NCBI GenBank assembly: GCA_028289505.1 | Contig: JANQPK010000384.1 | Location: 1 to 11,872 of the forward strand | Origin: Cyclobacteriaceae bacterium | GTDB lineage: Bacteria > Bacteroidota > Bacteroidia > Cytophagales > Cyclobacteriaceae | Direction of reading: 5' to 3' | DNA: 11,872 bases | Part shown: positions 7,451 to 11,872 of the stretch, in pieces | Layout of the letters: each line of letters starts with the position of its first letter | Position numbering within the stretch: position 1 is the stretch's first letter | Made by a program: the position numbers and the translations under genes | Notes under the pieces: model-generated | Told to the model about the DNA's origin: nothing | The model's input: the letters and a program-made list of their open reading frames with translations, nothing else | Databases searched by the model: none

Positions 7451-8575
7451 TCAAGCTTTCACCGGTACCACGCTGTAGAGCGAGGTTGGCTTTTCCTTGC
7501 CCTTTAAGGCCAAAGTATCCAGAAACGTAACTTGGTAGCGATCTGGCAGGCCTAAATTTACCACACTATCGGAGATTAGCAGGGATACGCCGTATTCTCG
7601 ACAGACACTTTGGATGCGAGCGGCAGTATTCAACGTGTCTCCATGATAGGCTATTTCCCGTTTTATACTCCCCACTTCTACCGCCGTGACCATTCCAAAG
7701 TGCACTCCAGCTTTGAACTCAGGTAATAAACCGTATTGATCCTGATAATAGGGTTGCCTCAGTTTAAACCTATTCTGACAGTCAAAAAAGAAATCTAATA
7801 CCAGCGATGGCTGAAAATCGGGGGTTTTCAGCCAGTCAATCACCATTTCATCTCCTACATATTGGTAAATCTCCCCTTTATATTTTACTAACACCCGATT
7901 GATATCCAAAAAACAATCTTTGACCAATGCACTGTATCTGAGATGTCCTAGGGTTTCAGCATGAGCTGTAGATGATTTCATATCTAAAAACATGAAAGTA
8001 CGTTGCTCTTCCACCGGTTGGCGATACTTACCGAAGAGCAATGGTAATAATACACCTGGACCAAATTTTTTATTCATTTGGTTGATAAAGCTTATTACAG
8101 GTGACATCACCAAAGCAAAAGTACCGATCATAATCAGGGCATAGTCCCAGCTGGTGTCGTTAAGGATAGTGCTCCATTCCGGGTAGACGTATTTCAGCAA
8201 GTACCCTTCCCACAGCACATAGCGCAACATAGCAAACAGCAACACCAATACCAGAAAATATGCCAAGCTCCTGGTCACGATCAGTATTCCTAGTGAAATT
8301 CTTCTGGTTGATTTATCGAGTTGCCAATCCAAAATACCCAGAAGTGTACCGTAAAGAACCCCTATTATCACCGCAGACCAAAACATTGGTGTATAATGGA
8401 AAGGAGCTTCTAGCTTGAAACTATTGGCTAGAGACAGGGTGTTGAAATGGTTAACAGTAATCAACAATATAAATGCCGCTACCCAAAAATTGATCTGAAT
8501 CAATACATAGGATAGCACTGGAAATCGCATTGCAAAGGATCTTGCAGTGGTGGTATAATCAAAGTTTCCTTTCAC
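7451..8575 (-). CDS. Membrane-bound class III adenylate/guanylate cyclase (four TM helices)
   Basis: Makes a cyclic nucleotide at the inner membrane. The 374-residue protein has four likely helices (~22-42, 64-84, 96-117, 145-165) and a C-terminal class III catalytic domain (~190-372). Metal Asps are D198 (FLDMKSST) and D242 (YQYVGDE). The transition-state pair N316 and R320 is present in GDTLNTAAR. The two purine-choosing positions are Gln238 (usually Lys) and Ala309 (usually Asp, Thr or Ser), so ATP or GTP use cannot be predicted. The start is GTG at 8575-8573, the first start after an in-frame TAG; ATG at Met16, just before the first helix, is a possible alternative. It lies 14 bases after the stop of the TPR-cyclase gene, so the two are very likely one operon. 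No separate receptor domain is present, so the helices may be the sensor or only an anchor. Confidence 0.92.
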   Translation of the reverse strand: MKGNFDYTTTARSFAMRFPVLSYVLIQINFWVAAFILLITVNHFNTLSLANSFKLEAPFHYTPMFWSAVIIGVLYGTLLGILDWQLDKSTRRISLGILIVTRSLAYFLVLVLLFAMLRYVLWEGYLLKYVYPEWSTILNDTSWDYALIMIGTFALVMSPVISFINQMNKKFGPGVLLPLLFGKYRQPVEEQRTFMFLDMKSSTAHAETLGHLRYSALVKDCFLDINRVLVKYKGEIYQYVGDEMVIDWLKTPDFQPSLVLDFFFDCQNRFKLRQPYYQDQYGLLPEFKAGVHFGMVTAVEVGSIKREIAYHGDTLNTAARIQSVCREYGVSLLISDSVVNLGLPDRYQVTFLDTLALKGKEKPTSLYSVVPVKA

Positions 8576-8589
8576 GCTCTACTACAGCT

Positions 8590-10182
8590 TTAGGCTATCT
8601 TTAATAATTCTACTGGTCGCTTTCTACCCTTTACTTCTACTTCAACAAATTGGCTAGGCAGCTTTTCCGGGTGGGACAAATTTTGGTAGACCTCCCTGGA
8701 AATTAAAATCTGCGATTGAAACTTCTTGTTTAGCTGCTCTATTCTAGCAGCAGTGATCACCGTATTTCCAGTAATTGAATACTGTTTTCGAATAGCAGTA
8801 CCTACATTTCCGGCTACCACGTTACCTGCGTGTAGACCTATTCCCACCCTGGTGGTTGGGATAGCTCCGTTTTCACTTTGCTTATTCACCTCAGCAATGA
8901 TTTCGACTGCTGCATCTAGCGCATTATCACAAACATTTGACTGGTTTTCCTGTAACCCAAATGTTGCCATAAATCCGTCTCCAAGAAACTGATTAATCAC
9001 CCCCTGATACCGGTCAATGATGTCAATCATAAGCCCGAATACATCATTCTGGTACTGGATCAATTCTTCTGGAAGTAATTTCTCGGCAAAAGGTGTAAAC
9101 TCTCTAATATCCAGAAACATAACACTCACAAATCTTTTTTGAGCCTTATCTGCCTTTGTTTGATCCATTAACTGCTTGGCTACGCCACTGCTTACTTGCT
9201 GGCCTAAAAGCCTTTTAAGTTCCTTTTCAGCGATTTCTAATCTGTCTTTGGTACTATTCAGCTCATGGTAGGCCTGATTAAGATCACCGAGCGCTTTTCT
9301 TTTGCCCCTGTATAATACGAAGGCTGCTAATGCTGCCAGAAACAAAATGATAATACCGATTAACAAGTTTCTCTTAAAAACTTGCTCCTTCAATAGCTGC
9401 TCCTGCTGTCGAGCCAGCGTCAGGGATTGAACTTCACGCTCAGATTTTAACAAGCTCATTTGCTGTGCTTGTTTTTCCAACTCGAAGGTTTTCTCCTGTA
9501 AGGCAAGCTGTTGGGCCTGTTCTGCCTCCTTCTGTTGATTATTCAATTCAGTATACAATTTGTAGTACTCCAATGAGCGCTTATAATCCGCTGAGTTCTC
9601 GGAGGACTCTGCCAAGGTTTTTAGCCTGACACTTTCATCCTCTGCCTCTTCTTTGGAAACCGGCAGTGCGGGTTTGGGCTTCGGCAGTATCACATCTGAG
9701 CTATCTACAAATGAGGCGCCTAAATTGGTCAAATGTCTGCGTATTTCAGCCAAATTTGTGGTGTCTCCACTAAATTCCTTTCGTTGTAGCACTTCTTCAT
9801 ATTTATCCAGTGCCTGCTTGGTGTATCCCGCCTTTTGATACATTAATGCTATTTCCTGAAGGTAATCGGTCACAGATTGCTGATCTCCTTGTTGAAGGTA
9901 TAGATCAATAACTTTTTGGTAATAATTAATGGCTGTGAGATATTTCCCTTGTTGTTCTGCTAGTTTTGCCTGCTGCACGGCCAAAGCAATACTCAAACTG
10001 TTCTTGGTGTTCTTGAAACCCTTGGAAATACCCAGATTTCTTATCTTATCTCCAAAGGTTCTTTTTTCCAAGTCCTGTGGGGCAGGAATGTTTTGTACCG
10101 GATCCAGGGAATCTGGCAATTCTACTTGTGCAGAGATTTCTGTAAATAGAAATAACAGTATGGTGAAAAGGTATGTGCGCAC
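8590..10182 (-). CDS. TPR-containing transmembrane class III cyclase-domain protein (receptor type)
   Basis: Single-pass receptor with a sensory part outside and a cyclase domain inside. In order: signal peptide 1-18 (EISA|Q), TPR-like helices ~63-160 (e.g. YLTAINYYQKVIDLY, QALDKYEEVL), a further helix pair ~185-215, coiled coil ~215-270 rich in Gln/Glu, TM helix ~272-291, signalling helix ~299-328 and cyclase domain ~350-528. Metal Asps D358 (FLDIREFTPF) and D402 (FLGDGFMATF) are present. The transition-state Asn is replaced by Ile476 (GNTVITAAR) while Arg480 stays. The purine-choosing Lys site is Gln398. Alone it may be weak or inactive. The GTG start at 10182-10180 is the only one that gives the signal peptide; TAA closes the frame just upstream. 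It leads a probable operon with the four-helix cyclase 14 bases downstream, and lies 63 bases after the esterase gene. Similar TPR-TM-cyclase proteins are common in Bacteroidota. Confidence 0.91.
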   Translation of the reverse strand: MRTYLFTILLFLFTEISAQVELPDSLDPVQNIPAPQDLEKRTFGDKIRNLGISKGFKNTKNSLSIALAVQQAKLAEQQGKYLTAINYYQKVIDLYLQQGDQQSVTDYLQEIALMYQKAGYTKQALDKYEEVLQRKEFSGDTTNLAEIRRHLTNLGASFVDSSDVILPKPKPALPVSKEEAEDESVRLKTLAESSENSADYKRSLEYYKLYTELNNQQKEAEQAQQLALQEKTFELEKQAQQMSLLKSEREVQSLTLARQQEQLLKEQVFKRNLLIGIIILFLAALAAFVLYRGKRKALGDLNQAYHELNSTKDRLEIAEKELKRLLGQQVSSGVAKQLMDQTKADKAQKRFVSVMFLDIREFTPFAEKLLPEELIQYQNDVFGLMIDIIDRYQGVINQFLGDGFMATFGLQENQSNVCDNALDAAVEIIAEVNKQSENGAIPTTRVGIGLHAGNVVAGNVGTAIRKQYSITGNTVITAARIEQLNKKFQSQILISREVYQNLSHPEKLPSQFVEVEVKGRKRPVELLKIA

Positions 10183-10209
10183 AGGTGGTAGTTGTAGTGA
10201 CTTTTTTTA

Positions 10210-10219
10210 GATACGTATC
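10210..10219. promoter_or_regulatory. Perfect 10-base palindrome GATACGTATC in the spacer before the TPR-cyclase gene
   Basis: GATACGTATC reads the same on both strands and lies 27 bases upstream of the GTG start, within the 63-base spacer after the esterase gene. On the gene's strand a run of seven A follows. The run has the wrong polarity for an intrinsic terminator of the esterase gene, so an operator or chance are the options. Confidence 0.25.
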
Positions 10220-10245
10220 CGAGACCTAAAAGATTGCAGCTTGGA

Positions 10246-11352
10246 TTAATGAACGTCTATTTCCCTTATTTTTCTGTAGTAGGCATCTGCGTAATGCATC
10301 ATTCCCAAATCATTAGGATGGGTTCCGTCTACCATATCGTCTACCTGCAAAGCCAGTTCTTGGTAGGATAAATAGTATAGACCGCTGTAACCCATTTGCA
10401 GTAGTTCCTCAAAGGATACCTGCTGAATTTGGTTTACCCGCTCAAAAGCCTGTTGTCTGGATGGTTGCATAGTGCCATCGGTATAGCCAACATGTTCTAC
10501 CATTAAAATGGGAACATCTGGGTGTTTTGCTCTTAATCTGATTACCGCATTCTTAATTCTTGAATTAAGCTCTTGATGATGGTATAGTTCCCTGTTAGTC
10601 AAATTGGGCAGGCAGTCCAAAACAAACAGTCTGGCATCTATTTCACAGATCAAATCTATTAATTCATCTTCTAGTCGTCCATTGCCAGAAAAAGCCAAAT
10701 TTATGATTGGACTATCCAGTTTTCTGGTCAATATATTGGTCCATGCCATTCCAGGCCGGCTGGCACAGGCACCCTGGGCAATAGAAGTGCCATATACTAC
10801 CACCGGCTTTTCCCGCTTGGTTAAAAATTCTAAACCTGCCGTCTTACTTACCCCAATTTCCAGCCATTCTACCTGGTTGTACAATGGTAGATACAAATAA
10901 TACTCCGAAGCTTTATCCGGTTTTGATCGCAGCCCTTGATACTGATAACTGATGGTATCTGAAAATTCTCTAATGCCACGGCACCAGTTCCAATTGCCCT
11001 CATCATCTCTTGAATACAGATCTACCCCACTTACCCCGGTTGCTGGCATATGTGGCATTGCTAAAGCAGCCGATACCGCATATCTAATGGTGATATCTCT
11101 AGACTTGGTATTGAAGCGCAATACCAATCCTGCTGCATGTTGCGATAAATTCCATACGGGTAGGCGTACTAGTTTTTTTGCTCGATCAGGCAGTCTTTGG
11201 TAGGCATTGCTCATCTCATTGGGCCATGCCTGACCTTCAATAAACTCCTGACTACTGGCAACAGGATCATACCAGGTTATTTCATCCTGTCCAAGCAAAA
11301 ATTCACTTAGGAACATCATAAAAACCAGTAATGGTACCAGAATTTTGTTCAT
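10246..11352 (-). CDS. Secreted SGNH/GDSL hydrolase (GxDLY-type, probable carbohydrate esterase)
   Basis: Serine esterase of the SGNH fold, 368 residues, exported. The chosen start is ATG at 11352-11350, which opens a signal peptide (MNKILVPLLVF..., ending LLGQ). A longer frame begins at 11433, but its 27 extra residues would bury the signal peptide and overlap the divergent dehydrogenase gene. An N-terminal beta-sandwich (~25-175) carries the GVDLY motif (109-113) that names the GxDLY family. The catalytic part has block I YGTSIAQG (nucleophile Ser190), block II FSGNG (oxyanion Gly223), block III LDCLPN (Asn250) and block V DGTHPND (Asp342, His345), so the full set is present. Relatives include deacetylases of plant polysaccharides, but many are untested; the substrate is unknown. 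It is divergent from the Gfo/Idh/MocA gene across 40 bases and may share control with it. The downstream cyclase gene is 63 bases away and could be co-transcribed. Confidence 0.9.
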   Translation of the reverse strand: MNKILVPLLVFMMFLSEFLLGQDEITWYDPVASSQEFIEGQAWPNEMSNAYQRLPDRAKKLVRLPVWNLSQHAAGLVLRFNTKSRDITIRYAVSAALAMPHMPATGVSGVDLYSRDDEGNWNWCRGIREFSDTISYQYQGLRSKPDKASEYYLYLPLYNQVEWLEIGVSKTAGLEFLTKREKPVVVYGTSIAQGACASRPGMAWTNILTRKLDSPIINLAFSGNGRLEDELIDLICEIDARLFVLDCLPNLTNRELYHHQELNSRIKNAVIRLRAKHPDVPILMVEHVGYTDGTMQPSRQQAFERVNQIQQVSFEELLQMGYSGLYYLSYQELALQVDDMVDGTHPNDLGMMHYADAYYRKIREIDVH

Positions 11353-11392
11353 TTGATGTTTAAATTGTACTCCAGGCAATTTATAAAAAATT
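11353..11392. promoter_or_regulatory. 40-base divergent spacer between the esterase and Gfo/Idh/MocA genes
   Basis: AT-rich spacer between two divergent ATG codons. At least part of both promoters must overlap here or reach into the coding sequences. I found no good match to the Bacteroidota TTTG/TAnnTTTG promoter on either strand, only a TTTG at 11352-11355 and AT-rich runs such as TTTATAAAAAATT. The regulatory role is inferred from position alone. Confidence 0.35.
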
Positions 11393-11872
11393 ATGGGACC
11401 ACTGGGAATAGGCTTGCTGGGAGCAGGAGCCATAGCCGATCTTCATGCAGCAGCAATAAACCAACTTGATTCTGCAGAACTGGTGGGCCTTTGGGACATC
11501 GACCAGGAAGTTACCAGGAATAAAGCTTTATCATATGGTTGCAGATCATTCAGTTCTGCAGAAGAATTATACAATCATCAGTCCATTGATGCGGTGCTGG
11601 TATTGACACCAATGGAATACCACCACCAATATGTGGTCCAGGTAGCCCAAGCAGGCAAACATATTTTGGTAGAGAAACCAGCTGGATCAACTGTGGAGGA
11701 AATCATGGATATGCAGCAGGCTGCGGTTGATAACCAGGTAATATGTATGCCAGTTCACAATTATATTTATGAGGACAGCGTACGCAGAGCAAAAAAAATG
11801 ATTGATGAGGGGCGGCTAGGCCAAATCACACAGTTTTACATGATGTACAACATCCATCATGCAGATGAGGTC
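11393..11872 (+). CDS. Gfo/Idh/MocA-family oxidoreductase, 3' partial
   Basis: NAD(P)-dependent dehydrogenase acting on sugars, inositols or related compounds. The ATG at 11393 is the first start after an in-frame TAA at 11384-11386. The window ends in frame after 160 residues; whole members have about 330-400. Only the Rossmann domain is seen: GLLGAGAIA (7-15, GxGxxA), acidic D35 after the second strand (LWDID), which suggests NAD(H), TPMEYHH (72-78) and the hallmark EKPAGST (94-100; K95 is the usual catalytic/cofactor Lys). The domain linker begins near VHNYIYED. There is no signal peptide, so it is either cytoplasmic or not of the Tat-exported kind. The catalytic His/Asp of the second domain lie beyond the edge, so the substrate cannot be guessed. 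It is divergent from a secreted esterase gene, which suggests a carbohydrate role. Confidence 0.93.
   Translation, partial: MGPLGIGLLGAGAIADLHAAAINQLDSAELVGLWDIDQEVTRNKALSYGCRSFSSAEELYNHQSIDAVLVLTPMEYHHQYVVQVAQAGKHILVEKPAGSTVEEIMDMQQAAVDNQVICMPVHNYIYEDSVRRAKKMIDEGRLGQITQFYMMYNIHHADEV

Noticed and set aside
11353..11433. 27-residue N-terminal extension of the SGNH hydrolase, starting at 11433
   Set aside because: It would put the clear signal peptide inside the protein and lies antisense to the start of the Gfo/Idh/MocA gene. The ATG at 11352 explains the signal peptide.
1..11872. Mobile element, CRISPR array, tRNA/rRNA, toxin-antitoxin or defence genes
   Set aside because: I saw no transposase, integrase, regularly spaced repeats, RNA gene signatures or small paired genes anywhere in the window.

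Overview
The window looks like a chromosomal segment of a Bacteroidota bacterium, probably of the Cytophagales type, although the genus cannot be fixed by eye. The clues are signal peptides ending in ...A|Q, an RND metal pump fused to its own outer-membrane factor, a 3-keto-disaccharide hydrolase (DUF1080) protein, a GxDLY-type SGNH esterase, TPR-cyclase receptors and a scarcity of clear Shine-Dalgarno sites. Base composition is moderate and fairly even. I see no mobile element, tRNA, rRNA or CRISPR array. Nearly all of the window is coding, and no gene-free stretch exceeds 150 bases.

Left part (1-4223, + strand): the 3' part of a CzcA-like heavy-metal RND pump gene whose reading frame runs straight on into a TolC-type outer-membrane factor, followed with an 11-base overlap by a lipoprotein membrane-fusion protein (CzcB/CusB type). 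Together they encode all three parts of a tripartite metal efflux machine in two genes. The first ~430-450 residues of the pump lie outside the window.

Middle and right part (4244-11352, - strand, read right to left): an SGNH/GDSL esterase; two adjacent class III nucleotide cyclase genes (a TPR receptor-type protein and a four-helix membrane protein) 14 bases apart; a short-chain dehydrogenase; and then a pair 15 bases apart, a secreted DUF1080 protein and a CPA2-type cation/proton antiporter. The antiporter gene converges on the metal-efflux operon with only 20 bases between the stop codons.

Right edge (11393-11872, + strand): the 5' part of a Gfo/Idh/MocA-family dehydrogenase, divergent from the esterase gene across a 40-base spacer. 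It is cut by the window end.

The most interesting points are the pump/outer-membrane-factor fusion with a signal-peptide-like segment at the joint; the tandem cyclases, one of which has lost the transition-state Asn while its neighbour keeps it, so they could work as a C1/C2-like heterodimer; and a loose cluster of sugar-oxidation type genes (DUF1080, SDR, SGNH esterase, Gfo/Idh/MocA). Nothing seen amounts to a clearly new defence or mobile system.
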